Shown in pieces: positions 23,080-35,670 of a stretch of 64,000 nucleotides of DNA. Every line of letters starts with the position of its first letter. Positions within the stretch are counted from its first letter, which is position 1. The DNA is taken from the NCBI GenBank assembly GCA_036583965.1, contig JAZBQD010000030.1, positions 108,350,662 through 108,414,661 on the forward strand. The letters are read 5' to 3'. Origin of the DNA: Prunella strophiata (Eukaryota; Chordata; Aves; Passeriformes; Prunellidae). The position numbers and the translations under genes are program-made. Below the pieces are notes generated by a model. The model was not told the origin of the DNA. It worked only from the letters and a program-made list of their open reading frames with translations, and did no database searches.

Positions 23080-26000
23080 GTAAGAACTGTGAGAGAGGAA
23101 ATGAGCCCCGTGGCTACTCTTGATGAAAAAGGGAGAATTTGTGCATGCCAGCACAAATAATGTTTTTAAGGGCATAGATAGCATCTTTGGGGATGTTTTA
23201 TTTTTAGCTCGAAAACTTTAGTACGGCTAATTAACTTCAAATGGGATGTATGGCATAAACAGGCAGAAAGCCTGCTGGTGGAATTAATTATTCACCCTAG
23301 GAAGGGACAAGGTGCATATGAGGATGCTCAAAATGGGAAAGGGGAATTTGCTGTGTGGGAAAAGTCTAAAAGAAAGGCATTACCTGAGTTCAATGTGTAA
23401 AGTTAGAGACTTATATCTGTGTGATGATCACGTGGAACTGAAGTGAAGAAGGCTTGTGAGGTCTTCATTGAATTTCTCTGTGAAGGTACAGAAGTTTCAG
23501 CACATGAGAAGGTCTTGGTTCATGGAGTCTGCACTGGAGGAAGAAGGTTTGTGTGCAGCATTCTTCAGTAGGGGGAGAGCCCAGCTGCATCGTGGTAGAA
23601 ACAACACTAAAAAATGTTAACTAGGATGGAGAGAGAAAACACTTTAAAATCCTCTGCAGGACCTGATTAGCCTAAACTTTCTGTTTTGGAGGCATAAGAA
23701 AGAAACTGAGCCTGGCTCCCTTGCATTGGGAAAGAGGTGATTCTCCTTATCTGAAAGTTGAAGAAAAAAATACCAGCCCCTTCAGTGATGACACCTATAG
23801 TCACTTCCCAGACACACTTTGAGCACCTCACAGGTGAAGCAATGGGAAATTTTAAGGGCAAGGATGCTGAATTTTAGAGTTTGGTTGTTGCCAAAACTCT
23901 GTCTGATGTGTCCTGTGGAAATGCAGCCCTGCTGGTGCAGCCCTGCTGCCATGTGGCTCTGGGAACCCCTACAGAATCACAGGTGAGGCTGCCCACAGGT
24001 ACATTCTCCCTCCCTAGAGCTGGTGTATCCTTCAGGTCAGGAGAAGTGCTGCATCATCCATTTCTGGGTTTTCTGTGTGTGTGTGTATGCACAAGAAAGA
24101 GTGGGAGGGAGAGACTGCTCATTTTTTGTGTCCCTTAATTAGGAGCGTTGTTACCATGGCTCTGAGAAGAATTCAGCTATCATGAAGATGGCTGTCATCA
24201 CTCCCCCGTGATGCAGCTTGCAGGAGGCTGATGTAGTCAGCTTTCTGACTCAGTTAGAGACCAGAGTGGGAGGCAGAGGACCTACAGATCATCTCTGCCC
24301 ATTAGGGGAGACAAAGCAAATCACTTGTGAGTCATTGTTCCACATGTGCCTGTGCACTTTTATGGGTTCTCCACCCCAGACTGGATCCAGCCAGGATTCA
24401 AGGCCACTGCTGCTGGCTCTGCTGGCCTCCCAGGGCTGCCTCCTTCTCCTGGGCAATCAGGCATGCAGGGCCTTCATTTCATGGCTGGGCTGTTTCTTGA
24501 CTGAGATAAAAGAGAGGGAGATGGTCTTCTCCCAGCCACACCTGCCATCTGCATCAGCACTAGGCAGTGCTCACACCCAGACCAGGAGTGCAGGCATTAC
24601 TGGGGATGAGCCACCTCCACAGCTTTCTGACATGGCCAGGGATGCTCAGGCTTCACAGCTGTGTCTGTGTCTGTGCTGCTGCAGAGGTGTCCCTCCCTGC
24701 AATCCTTGATCCACTGGTAACCTTCCACCCAGTTTTCTCTGTGTACACCTTGGGATTCACAAGTGATGCAGAGAGATGGGCAAGGTGGCAAGCCAAGCTA
24801 AGTTGCCATGAAGGTATAGCCTCTATGAGACTTATTCAGGAATTAGTCTTGAAGACACAAAGAGAAAGATGAAGAGACAGCAGGGAGGAGGAGGACAGCA
24901 GGAACTTGCTGACACCTCTGTGAGCCAGCATCCTTCCCCAGCATGTGTGTGTCTGTGTGTGAGCACTTATGATGGCAATTTATAAACACCAATAATTAAT
25001 CTGGAGCTGGACCACTGAGCCACCTTCCCTTCCCTGTAGGTGACTGAATTCTGCAGGGGCTGCTTGTGCATTCTGGATGGATCCCCATCTCAGCAAACAC
25101 AGGAGGCAGAGCCTATTCATGTGCTGCTGCCTCGCTCACCATCTGTGAGGATGCTCTTTGTCCACAGCCTGATCCCACCTCCTCCTCACTGCAGACTGGA
25201 TATGACCCATTGCAACTGATATTAGGCAAGAAAAAGGCCATAATTGGCTTTGTTTTGCATCATTTTGTTAATAAGCCAGCTGCACTGGGAGATGCTATTT
25301 AAGCCACACAGTTTGAGACAAAGAATACATTCCTGTCTAATTTAAAGCATAAAAATCTGCCAAATCTAGCCATTAAAAATCTACATGTAAATTTAAGCCA
25401 TATAGTTACTCAAACACTTAAAAACTTAGGTAAATTTGCAGTAAGATGTGCACAGATTTATTCCACATATGCCTCCCCTATGGGAGTCTCACGGGTAAAT
25501 CCCTGTGCATCTTTTATCTTATTGTAAATAGGTACACTAACAATGCATAGAAATGGCTTTCACAACCTTGATTCACCAGTAATTTTTGTTTGCATTACTT
25601 TTTATATTGCATTATAAAAAATCAGCAGTGATTTAACATCGAGGAATTCCTACCACTTTGTTATGGCCCTCTACCGAGGAGAAACCAGCACAGAGATCTG
25701 CAAACAATGATTTAATTTGTGCAGCCACTGTATCTCACCTACTTGCATATCAGTAATAGTCCATCTGCTGCTGACAGCCTGTTCCAAGTGTAGTAATATA
25801 CCAAGTAATGGTGCTACAGTAATGTAACACACCACAGCAAATCATCCCATAAAGGACACAAAGTGTTTGCCAGGCTAGATTTGAAAATACTTGGTTTGTG
25901 TGTTATCTATTTCTTGCCAGTGTCATTACATTGGAAATGAGGCTTATGTGAATAGCTGGTTGATGCTTGAACAGAAAAGTTAATATTTATTCAGGGGAAT

Positions 26001-26967
26001 GGTCTGTGTGGAGAGCTATTGATGCAACTGGACACAAGTCTGTCATCAAAAGAGGTTTTTAGTATTTTGATGTGGTAAATGTTTCCTGAGTGCTATGACT
26101 GAATTTGCTCTGCTTTTTCTTCTGAAATCAAGGATGAAAATCAGTATTATAAAGCTGAGCTTAGGAGTGGAATACTTCTCAGTGTGATGAGAAAGGACAT
26201 GTCTGTGTCTTCCCAAACCACCACTGAAATTCTCATTCCAACATGCACAGAGAAACTTTTGTCTCAATTGTGTTTGAGACATGTTTCCTCTAATGGGGAG
26301 TGAGCCAGAAAGGGCAACTGGCAGAGAGGAAAATACCAATGCCATCAAAGAGGAGAAGAACTGCAGGACTTCCTAAAGAAGACAAGGAGATCTGCTGAAC
26401 CCTGTTCAGATCTGTATTTTCTCTCTGATTAAATAATTCATCAGGAACATGAAGCCTTTAGGTGCAGAGTTATGTGTCTGTGTTAGTGCTCAAAGGGTTT
26501 TTTATTGTACAAAGAGTTGCATCTGAAGAACTATGCATATCTTATGATTTGTTTAGGGTTTGGCCTTTTTTTCCTTTGATTAGTGTTAGTGGTTTTATTC
26601 CTTCAGGAATTTATGCTAATGTTATTCTGGATATAAGACAATTTTGTCTCTAAAATGAAAGCACTGAACTATGTGCTTGTGGTTACTGTCATTTCTTTGT
26701 AGCAGTCAAAAACCTTATGTAAGTGATAAATCTTTAAATATTTGTAAATGTCCTCCAGTTACCATTCCAGTTACCATTGCAGTGATCCTCAGGTCTGTGT
26801 TTTAGTCCAAGTGAAAATTATCAGAAGTGTTTGATTTCACTTCTTTTTTCTCATGGATTTCCTTCAGGCAGTGTAAGAGTGGCCTGGGAGACAACAATGC
26901 TTGAACATCTCGTGGGGAAAGAGGGGCTTGTGTTAAATAAATAAATACAGAGAGACAGAAACAAAAT
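23080..26967. other. non-coding stretch; longest chance-like ORF at 24218-24709
   Basis: A 163-codon + frame (24218-24709) is the longest non-repeat frame of the middle region. It is Cys/Leu/Pro-rich, has no recognisable domain and is likely chance. Short (TG)n at about 24073-24086. The part around 25610-25760 holds two CpGs in a CpG-poor area and is noted under findings. Confidence 0.5.
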
Positions 26968-27265
26968 GAGAGGAGAGGAGAGGAGAGGAGAGGAGAGAGA
27001 GGAGAGGAGAGGAGAGGAGAGGAGAGAGAGGAGAGGAGAGGAGAGGAGAGGAGAGGAGAGGAGAGGAGAGGAGAGGAGAGGAGAGGAGAGGAGAGGAGAG
27101 GAGAGGAGAGGAGAGGAGAGGAGAGGAGAGGAGAGGAGAGGAGAGGAGAGGAGAGGAGAGGAGAGGAGAGGAGAGGAGAGGAGAGGAGAGGAGAGGAGAG
27201 GAGAGGAGAGGAGAGGAGAGGAGGGAGAGGAGAGGAGAGGAGAGGAGAGGAGAGGAGAGGAGAGG
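26968..27265. repeat. (GGAGA)n pentanucleotide satellite, ~300 bp
   Basis: About 59 units of AGGAG/GGAGA run with only three visible interruptions: extra GA near 26996 and 27026 and an extra G near 27223. The strand is pure purine, so the block has mirror symmetry and can adopt triplex (H-DNA) form. The long frames on both strands (Gly-Glu-Glu-Arg-Arg and Leu-Leu-Ser-Ser-Pro repeats) are translations of the repeat, not proteins. Confidence 0.97.
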
Positions 27266-30200
27266 TCTGTGCTGGTTTTCTGCTGGCTCTGGCAGGATGG
27301 ATGAGACGTTCAGGAGCACAGAGTGGTGTGAATACACAGTAGGGAATGAAGCCTGCCTGTATGAATAGAACCTCTTAATATTCTTTCATCAGATTTGAGC
27401 TGGCAGAGTGATTTTATATTGGATCAATGCTTGGTGCTATGTGGCCACAGCATTTCTGCTCCTGTGTTAGCAGCCCTGAAGCCAGATTTGCTGTACAGTC
27501 AAACCATGGCTTGAATTGGCATGGAAAGAAAAGCTATTTAAGGTCATGGTTGTGGCAGACTGCTGGCTCTGCCTCGAGCAGCTTGTGTAACTGCTCCACG
27601 AGCTCTGCTGGCTCTGAGCACTGTGGTGTCTGTCTGTCACAGTATTTATTGCTGAAAAGGGGGAAAGAGCTGGAGAAGTACAAAGGGAACGTGTTTCCAC
27701 AGGTCACCCTTGCTGTACCAAAGCAGCATCCAGCCAAAGCCTGTGGTGAGCCTGTGGTTCAAATGGGTTCTGCTCTCCAAGGCCACATTTTATAAAGCCA
27801 AGATCTCTCTTGCAGACACACATCACTCTTTAAAGAGAAAGCATTATTCATTAAAATCAAACTCTCTGCTGGTGAGATGGAGCTTTCCTGGGACTTAATT
27901 ATATCAGGTTTAGAGGAACAACAGGCAAGGAGGTTAGGCTTCCTCTCCCATGAGGAGAAGTTCCATTTCCATAATTTTAAACTCCCTTTAAAAATAAGGG
28001 CTGGGAGAACGACTTTGGAATAATTATTTCTCTGATTGGGAATTAGAAATTATTAGATCTGGATACTTGTATGAATGCAGGTGTAAAATGGATCACAAAT
28101 TCCATGAACTGCTCCACTGTCTAGTAAGGACAGAGGACAGCAGCTCTTCAGACTTTATCAAAATGCTTCAGAGCAGAGGTGTTTCATTCTAGACAGACAC
28201 TATTGCTTCTGTGCAGAACAGAAAACTTCATGGCAATGAGGGAGAATAATTACTCAAATATTTAAAGTTAATTAATGAAATATTTAAGGTTAGACTAATA
28301 TATTGGACATGCTATCATGGGTATGATTTTGATAACATCTTTTCCACTCAGAGATTTTATTCCAGTTAATAGCAGTGGCTTCATTGTCCCCCTCTGGATA
28401 TTTCATCTACCAAAGATCCAAGGCTCAGATAGAGCTGCCTGACATCCTTTCTCCCCCACACAGCAGGTAAGAAGGCCCCTATTTTCAGAAGTAGCTTGCA
28501 TGTGTACAGCTGTAGAATAGTTGATATTTAGTGTAAAAAAACACCCTGAAGGATCCAAAATGTACAGATTCTTTATTGTTATGGAAGAGAGATCACTAAA
28601 ATGAATTTTTAGAGTAGTGGGAACAGTCTAGCAGATATCTTCAAGCCATGCACAGTGTTTGAGGTCAGACCCTTGTACCACATGGGAGATGCATCTGGGA
28701 GGTGCTGGGGAAAGAAGGAAAGGCTGGGACAGCACAATAAGGCACAACTTCTCCAGGCTGATGCTGGAGCTGCAATTGAGGCTGGAGATCCTGTGAGCAA
28801 ACTGAATATTTATCATCTCTAAGAAGATCAAACACCAAGAGCCATTATCTTTGGTGAAAAAAAACCATTGTGAATTCTTTAAGAATGGCATGGATCTTCT
28901 GATCTTACAGCTAACAACCAACCAGTCTAATGCCATTTCAAAATGCAGCAAGGTCTTAGGACTAGGCAATACTAGTTGAAGACTCATGAGTTAAACCAGT
29001 TTCCTTTAAGGCAGGCAAGGACACCTTTATGTCCATTTTGAAAAGAACTGACTTAAAAAAAAATCTACATACAAAAAAAGTACAGCCCTCCCTTGTCACT
29101 TTGTGGAATAAAATGACAGCAGAAGCCCAGCCTTTTGATTTAAAATGCAAATGAGAAATGTGTTCTGCAGGACTTATGACCTCCTCTGTGTAGTCACAGG
29201 TAGAAGATTTGTCTAAGTTGACATTCAAAAAAAGCTACTTTAGTTTGTCACTTGATAAATTTTTGTCACAAGATTAAGTCTTGATGATTGTTTTTTTTTT
29301 CCTCAAAGAGGAAGGAAAATGCAAAAAACAGAAGTGCCACCAAACACATCTTGTAATAAAAAATTTCAATAATATCTGGAAATACACATTTACACAGTAA
29401 GAGCACTCTGAAATGAGAAAGAGACAATTGCTCTTATGTAGCACAATGTTGTGCTTTGGCATGATCACACTTCTGAACAGTTTTTCACTCTTCCATGTTG
29501 AACCCTGCTGGACAGGGATGCCCCCCTCAGCCTGCCCTCAGTTTCTGGAGGCTGTTGCTCTGTCAGCACAGGAACTCATGAGAACACCCCCCAGCTTGCT
29601 TCAGTCCAAATGGGAAGTGCCAGCTCAAAGAAATCCAGTGGCAGATGTTTGTTCACAGAGGTCATTTTAACTCAATTGCTGAGGGAGCAATCAGAAAAGC
29701 AGTCTGGTTTTTGCTAACAGGTAGCAAAAAATGGGACAGGAGCTGGGGTGGTAACCTTACCACCAGCACAGCTGCTTGAAAACAAATGTTTGTCTGTCCT
29801 GTGTGGGCAGATGGCAAGTCACATTACCTGACTGCAATATAAATTGGATGTGAAACTGCAAACAGGAGTAGGAGAAAATGCTTGTTGTTATGGGCTAACT
29901 AACATAAATCATCCATGAGTATTCACTCAAGTGTTTCTTCTTGGAACCTTTAGAGATCTGTCTCTTTTTACAGAATAGCTTTGATTAAGCAATCGATCAG
30001 GATAAAACACATTTCAGTGTTTTCTAACAGGTGTCATTTAGCATATCTTCCCACCTACAAATGGCAAATGCCTTCCTGATAAAGAGTATTTGTGATTAGA
30101 TGTGGTGGAGAAACTTCCCATTGATCAAAACTCCCTTCAATGAAACTTCAGTGATGCTTGGGATCCCACCTGTTTGTGTGATAAAATTACACAAGCAAAA

Positions 30201-32825
30201 CCTCGAACAGGAGGATGGGCACAATGGTACCTGGAAGAGAAACAGGGCTGGTTTTCAGAGCTATAGCCATAAATGATTATTATGTGTGCTCTGTTATTTG
30301 CTGTATGGAATCTCAGCACAACACAAACTCTTTAATGCAAAGATTTTGCATCCTTTCTCCTTTTCTCTAGCAGAAGGGTCAGAAAGCCCCACATCAGAAA
30401 GCTCTGATGTGATGTCAGAGTACTTTGTATTGTCCTTTTGCTGATGATACTTTGAAGGACTTAGGAACTATAACCCAACTTCAACCTCCTTTTGAAATAA
30501 ATATTATTGAGGTATTTTAGATATTAATGACCCTAAGCACCTCACTGACCCCTGCCAAAGCTTCCTCTGTGCCACTGCACTTCACAAAAATTTTGATTTC
30601 CCCAAATGGAGAGGCAACTGGCAAATGCCAGCTGTGGAGAAGCCTCAGAGAGTGATAACTGCTGCCAGAGGACCCACACAGGGTGGTCTATGAAGTCCTG
30701 TCAGGGTTTCACCTCCTGATAATCCAGATATACTTAAGGAACTGGTGTGGATCAATTCTGCCATCATTTGTCCTCTTTTTTGAAGCTGAGATTTCTGTTA
30801 TCTCAATCATGCTGCAGGAGACTAGAAAATTCTCAGTTCCATTTTATCCCTCAGTTTGGAAAATCAAAAGATAAAGAAGATGTAGATCTGATGCTTAAAT
30901 AGGATCAGGTACTTCAAAGACAAAACTATTTTCCTCCTCAGATGTTCCAGAAATTTCTTCTCAAAAAAAACCCCTCTTCTTTGTTCCTGTGTTTTAGAAC
31001 ATAGAAAATATGTGGTGCTAAGGCTTCCCCCACTTTATTCACACAATTTTCATCTTGCCAGAAATCAAAGTACTACAGAGGAGATGGAAGTTTAAAACTG
31101 TCTATTCTCCTACCATTAAAAGATGCCTTTTGTATTCAATTTCAGCAGCTTTAAATGTGAAAAACAAAGGAATCTATTTCTAAAAATATATTCCCTATCA
31201 AATGTAATTATAAAAGAATTAAATATTCCAGAACTTTCTTTTCACCTAATGATATGCATGACTTTGTGGTCATGTCACCTTTTGATTCAGAAAATTCCTC
31301 CAACTGGGTATTTTCTACAGTTAAATAAAATCTGGTTTTCATGGGGGTAGAGTGATACTGTCACTCATCATATACTTATTTACCTGTTCATTTGTGTCCA
31401 GCCACTGCAAAAAGATTAAGGGTATTCCCAAATTCCTTGGATATTTCCACCTTCTCAATATCAGGTGCCACCACCAGCTGCTGTCAGCCTTCCAGCTACT
31501 GCTCCAAGAATGGAGCAGCACAGCCTTTCTCACAAGGCACACACAGAGTTTTCCAGCTGATTCTGATGGCACTTGCATGGGCACATCCCAGTAGTTGGGA
31601 TCTCAGAGATCCATATCTTCACTTTCTGCCTGAACTTGCCAAGGGCTGAGCACCTTCCTGGCACTGCTCTGTGACAGGTCAGACATGGGACACTGACAGT
31701 GAGGGAAGGGTTCCCATGCAGTGGTGAAAGCAAGCAGCTCCCTCCCTGTGCAGAGCACATCAGGTGGGCAGAGCAATGAGAACAGGGAGGTGCTGCAGCT
31801 GCCAGGTGGGTTCAGACCGTGCCCATTTTACCCTTTCACTGCAGCAATGAGCAATATCTGCTGCCTCTGTGCTTGTCACTTTTGCTGTTTGTAGAAGTTG
31901 TCCTCCTCTGCATGGCTGGGTAGGTGAGGAAAGGTTTGGGAGCCTTGCCTCCTCCACAATCAACACCAAACCCAGCTGATGATTCACTTTGACAAATAGG
32001 TTGGAGGATTTCCCCAACTGCTGGCTTCCTTTGGGAGATAATGTGGTAAAAAGTCCTGGAGGAATTTTTTAATAGATTATCTTTGGGAATTATTATTATT
32101 CCCATCTGTTCTTTTTACTGCCTCTGGGGATTATCTTCACTTGCTGGAAATATAGTCAGAGGGGCAATTGAAGACATAATACTTTTTTTTTTTTTACTCT
32201 TCCTGCTTATTGCCCCTGATTCTTCTCAGGTATTGGGAGACTGTATGGGATGCTGTTTGTTACTAAGGGATTTCTTCCACATTCTGTGGGTTATGGCTTA
32301 TCTTTCTCTTGACTTGGCATTTCCTTTTAATCTTCTGTGGAATATATTTTGTTTTTCACTCTGGCCTGGATGCATTTTTGGCTACATTTTTTTTTTCTTT
32401 TATGAGAACAGAAACCAATCCTGCTCCTCCACACCCACCTCATACTGGGTGAGATCACAGTTCCACAGATCCATATTAGGTGCAAGCATTTTCCCAAAGA
32501 TTACACAGCAGATAAATCTCTCCATTTCAGCACATGGTTTATTACTGAATATATTGTCTGCCTACACATGCAGGAACAGATAACCAGTGATTTATATTTT
32601 CATAATGACTGCTGCAGTGATTCATTTACTCCGTGGTATATTGGTGTCAGGGCAAATCATTTATGTAGAAGGGGGGAGACATCGAAGAATGAGTGGCAAT
32701 ATAAAATGGCACAGAAAGGAAAAGAGGGTAAAAAGAAAGCCTGGACAAATTAAAATGCTTTCAATGGCCCGAGGAAAGCTGTGGCAAAGGAGTTTTTGTG
32801 TTCCTGTTGCTTTTTTTTTTTTCTG
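27266..32825. other. non-coding stretch, no gene seen
   Basis: No recognisable gene. The 122-codon (27427-27795) and 166-codon (32083-32583, very Phe/Leu-rich) + frames have no domain I recognise. A perfect 8-bp hairpin sits at about 30392-30413. Confidence 0.5.
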
Positions 32826-32985
32826 GGGATGGGGCATCCACAATTTCTCTGGGCTGCCTGTGCCAGTGCCTCACCTCCCTCACATTAAAAAAAATTTTTT
32901 TTCCTAATACCTAACCTAAATTTCCCCTCTTTCAGTTTGAACCCATTATTCCTTGTCCTATCACTGCTGTTCCTGATAAAGGGAT
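32826..32985 (-). mobile_element. CR1 LINE 3' fragment
   Basis: The + strand reads ggggcatccacaatttctctgggctgcctgtgcc, then 'cacctccctcacatt', 'tttcctaatacctaacctaaatttcccctctttcag' and 'ccttgtcctatcac', all antisense CR1. The very end is missing (it starts inside the element). An A/T slippage tract (A8T8) replaces the usual 'aaagaatttc'. Confidence 0.92.
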
Positions 32986-32989
32986 TAAA

Positions 32990-34139
32990 CACATGATAAA
33001 TTTAGTCTTTTCATGTCTTACTTGGAGGTAATCCTGTAACTAGATATGCTGAAATACCTTTAAAAAAATCTCTGCACTATTAACATGTTGAAGACATCAC
33101 ACAAAAGAGCCAGATCACCATCACCTGTGCTACAAAAAAATCTCACTGAGGCTGGGAAGAACTGCTATGGCCAAATCTGTCAGAAGTGCTGCTTACAAGA
33201 GTGCCTAATTTGGTGCTGATCAGCTGTTAGCTGATAATTTCATATCTGTGAATCTTCGTTCACTAGTTCACACAAAGAAATGATGTCATAAATTCTTGTG
33301 CAAGGGGAAGTGCTGCATGGGTTAAGAAGTCAGACTTACCCAAATGAAGAAAATGACATAACAAAAGCTCAAGATTTAAATCCTGTGAATACTTGCTATG
33401 CACACTGAAGGATTAATTGAAAAATTCTTGGCAATAACCACGTTTGTGAATACTAAATGTATTCGCCGGTGCTTTGCAAATAAAAAATGAGGCTAAGGTT
33501 ATGAATAAATTGTTCAGGGTTTCTACTTTTAACTCTGGAATATTTGCTGACAGCATTGTTGAAATCAGAGAGGGAATTTATGTGGTAATATTGAATAGGT
33601 TAAAGAAGAGATAACATCAAGACACAGAATATTCTGAAAGAACCTTCTATCGTTAGGAGGTGGTTTTCTCCCCATAACTTCTTTCATAGCTGCCTTTCAG
33701 CAGTGCCAAGCAAATCAGGTTTTTTTTTGTTGGCTACACATGAGCTGAGACTTGCTATATCTACTGATTTAGAAATATTTAGAAGCAGAAAGCACATCAC
33801 AGCTGGACTTCAGCAATTTTTATTTCAAGCAAAACCACAACTTTCAGTTAATACAAAGCTATTCATTAATGGCAAAACTTGGCAAGTGATTTCTGGTCAA
33901 AGTGAAATATTTCACTAAGACCTTTTAATTTTCTTGCATTTTCTCATTTAATGTGGCCATTTGAAATGTGCCTTGCCTACATCCTATTAAACTACTGCAA
34001 ATAATTCCCCTGCATTTGCCCAGTCTCCCATCACATTGACCAAAGCCAGTTGAATTTGTTTTGACTTGCAAAGCACCTTATCTGTTATTGGTCCCTCTTT
34101 AGTCACCTCAGTGGGGAGGTTGCTCTTCGCCTTTCAAAT
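32990..34139. other. AT-rich non-coding stretch
   Basis: No gene or repeat family recognised. Low CpG content until 34140. Confidence 0.55.
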
Positions 34140-34400
34140 TCCTGGGCTTGTTTTACGCCCACTGCCAGGGCGGTGGGGACAGGTCCTGTTCTGCCCCTTC
34201 CTTCCTGCGCTGCTCCCCAGCAGAGGAATTCCCCATGGCAGCCTGGGGGAGGCTTTCCATGGGAAGCCGGGCAGGTTTTGCTCCACCGCCTCTCCCGGAG
34301 GAATTCCTTTCGGGAGGGATGAGTTCCACTCCGAAGCTCTCCCTGCCAGCCCCGGTACTCCCCGGGCTTGCACCACAGGTGCCTCGGGGCTGGGCTGTTC
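34140..34400. promoter_or_regulatory. CpG-rich patch, possible small CpG island (left half)
   Basis: About eleven CpG dinucleotides occur in 260 bp with high G+C, while the surrounding tens of kilobases are AT-rich and nearly CpG-free. Frames are open on both strands, as expected for GC-rich DNA, and none is recognisable. It could be an unmethylated promoter or enhancer, or simply a GC-rich remnant. No TATA box or first exon could be assigned. Confidence 0.4.
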
Positions 34401-34775
34401 CATCTCTGAATCCAGAGAATCCAGCTCTTCCCTCATCCAGCTCTTCCCAGGCTTTCCTCAGCTGAGCTCTGCAGCTTGTTGCTCACTCAGAGGAGAAGCT
34501 ACTCATAATTCGTGATTTCAGGCTACTGTGTATTAATGTTGGTGACTGTGAGCTGTTTGTGTTGTACCTGGCCAACCACTCATTTTCTGCACTAAAACCA
34601 GAAAGCTTTCCTTGTCTTTATCCCATCTGATGTGCTACAGGATACAGGTAAGAGATAGGAGGGGTTCCAGTGAAACTGTACAGGAGGTATCGTTTGTCAG
34701 CTGGCAGAGCAGGAAGGCACAAGAAAGGAGATAGCAGTGGGAAGAGCTGAGCAGTGACTTTCGGCTTTCAGAAAG

Positions 34776-34821
34776 AAAAAAACCCAAAAAAAAAAAAAAA
34801 CAAAAAAAAAAAAAAAAAAAA

Positions 34822-34855
<34 letters not shown>

Positions 34856-34926
34856 CAAAAAAAACAACAAAAAAAAAAAAAAAAAAAAACCCAAAAAAAA
34901 CAACAAAAAAAAAACCAAAAAAAAAA

Positions 34927-34959
<33 letters not shown>

Positions 34960-35255
34960 AACAACAAAAAACCCCCACCCCAAAACCCCCATAAACAAAC
35001 AAAACCAAACCAAACAAAAAAAAACAAAACAAAAAAAAAACCAAAACAAAAAACAAAAAAAAAAAAAAAAAAAAAAAACCCCAACCCCCCCCAAAAAAAC
35101 AAAAACAACAAAAAAAACCCCACCCCAAAACCCCCATAAACAAACCAAACCAAACCAAACAAAAAAGAACAACAACAAAAAAAACCCAAAAACCCCCCAA
35201 AAAAACCAAAAAAACCCACCCCAAAATAACACAAACAAAACAAAACCAAACCAAA
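34776..35255. repeat. A/C-only low-complexity block (~480 bp) with internal duplication
   Basis: The + strand is almost entirely A and C, with only a handful of T and one G. Units are A-runs, AAAAC, AACC and C4-C5 blocks. The motif 'ccaccccaaaacccccataaac' occurs near 34975-34996 and again near 35120-35141, an offset of 145 bp, with a degraded third copy near 35215-35233. The minus strand therefore has runs of four or five Gs. Long Phe/Gly/Trp frames on the minus strand are products of the repeat. Confidence 0.92.
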
Positions 35256-35454
35256 TCAAAGCAAACTCCCCCAAAAACCAACAATCACTCAGCCCAATCT
35301 AAAACACTGGGAATAGCATGGATATTTTTAAAACCTGAATATTGTCTTCTCAATCCCAAGTACACTTTCACTTGATGGTAAGAATCAAGCATGGAATTGT
35401 TTCTGTCAGAAAGGGGTTAAATGTGGTGTAAATGGCTCACAGATCAGAGCAAAT

Positions 35455-35670
35455 AAAGCCCGGGGCCTCCCGAGGAAGCGCTGATGCACGGAATTGGAAC
35501 CCTTGAATCACCCCCTGCTCCCATTTCTCACCTCCAGTAATGGGAGAACGGGGAGGGGAAGGCACAGACGGATCTGATTCAGCGCTGAACCTCCCTGAGC
35601 AAGGAGAAATGAGTCGGTGGAGCTGGGTAATGCTGTGAGCAAAGGCAAATCCCAAAGCACGAAATGGGAT
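35455..35670. promoter_or_regulatory. CpG-rich patch (right half)
   Basis: About nine CpGs in ~215 bp (for example cccggggcctcccgagg, agcgctg twice), in a CpG-poor setting. With 34140-34400 it flanks the A/C block, as if one CpG-rich region had been split. No exon could be assigned. Confidence 0.35.

Noticed and set aside
24218..24709. 163-codon + strand ORF
   Set aside because: Composition is Cys/Leu/Pro/Ser-rich without domain or splice support; length is within chance for a locally GC-richer region.
26933..27337. 134- and 112-codon ORFs on both strands
   Set aside because: They are translations of the (GGAGA)n repeat; the repeating peptides are forced by the 5-bp unit.
32083..32583. 166-codon Phe/Leu-rich + strand ORF
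   Set aside because: Driven by T-rich tracts; no regular transmembrane pattern or known motif.
34971..35130. GGGGTTTTGGGG on the minus strand, like a ciliate telomere unit
   Set aside because: Isolated occurrences inside a longer A/C simple block, not a tandem telomeric array; coincidence of composition.
34635..35284. Three overlapping minus-strand ORFs of 168-204 codons rich in Phe, Gly and Trp
   Set aside because: Produced by the A/C-only block; all three frames stay open because the minus strand has almost no A, so stops cannot form.
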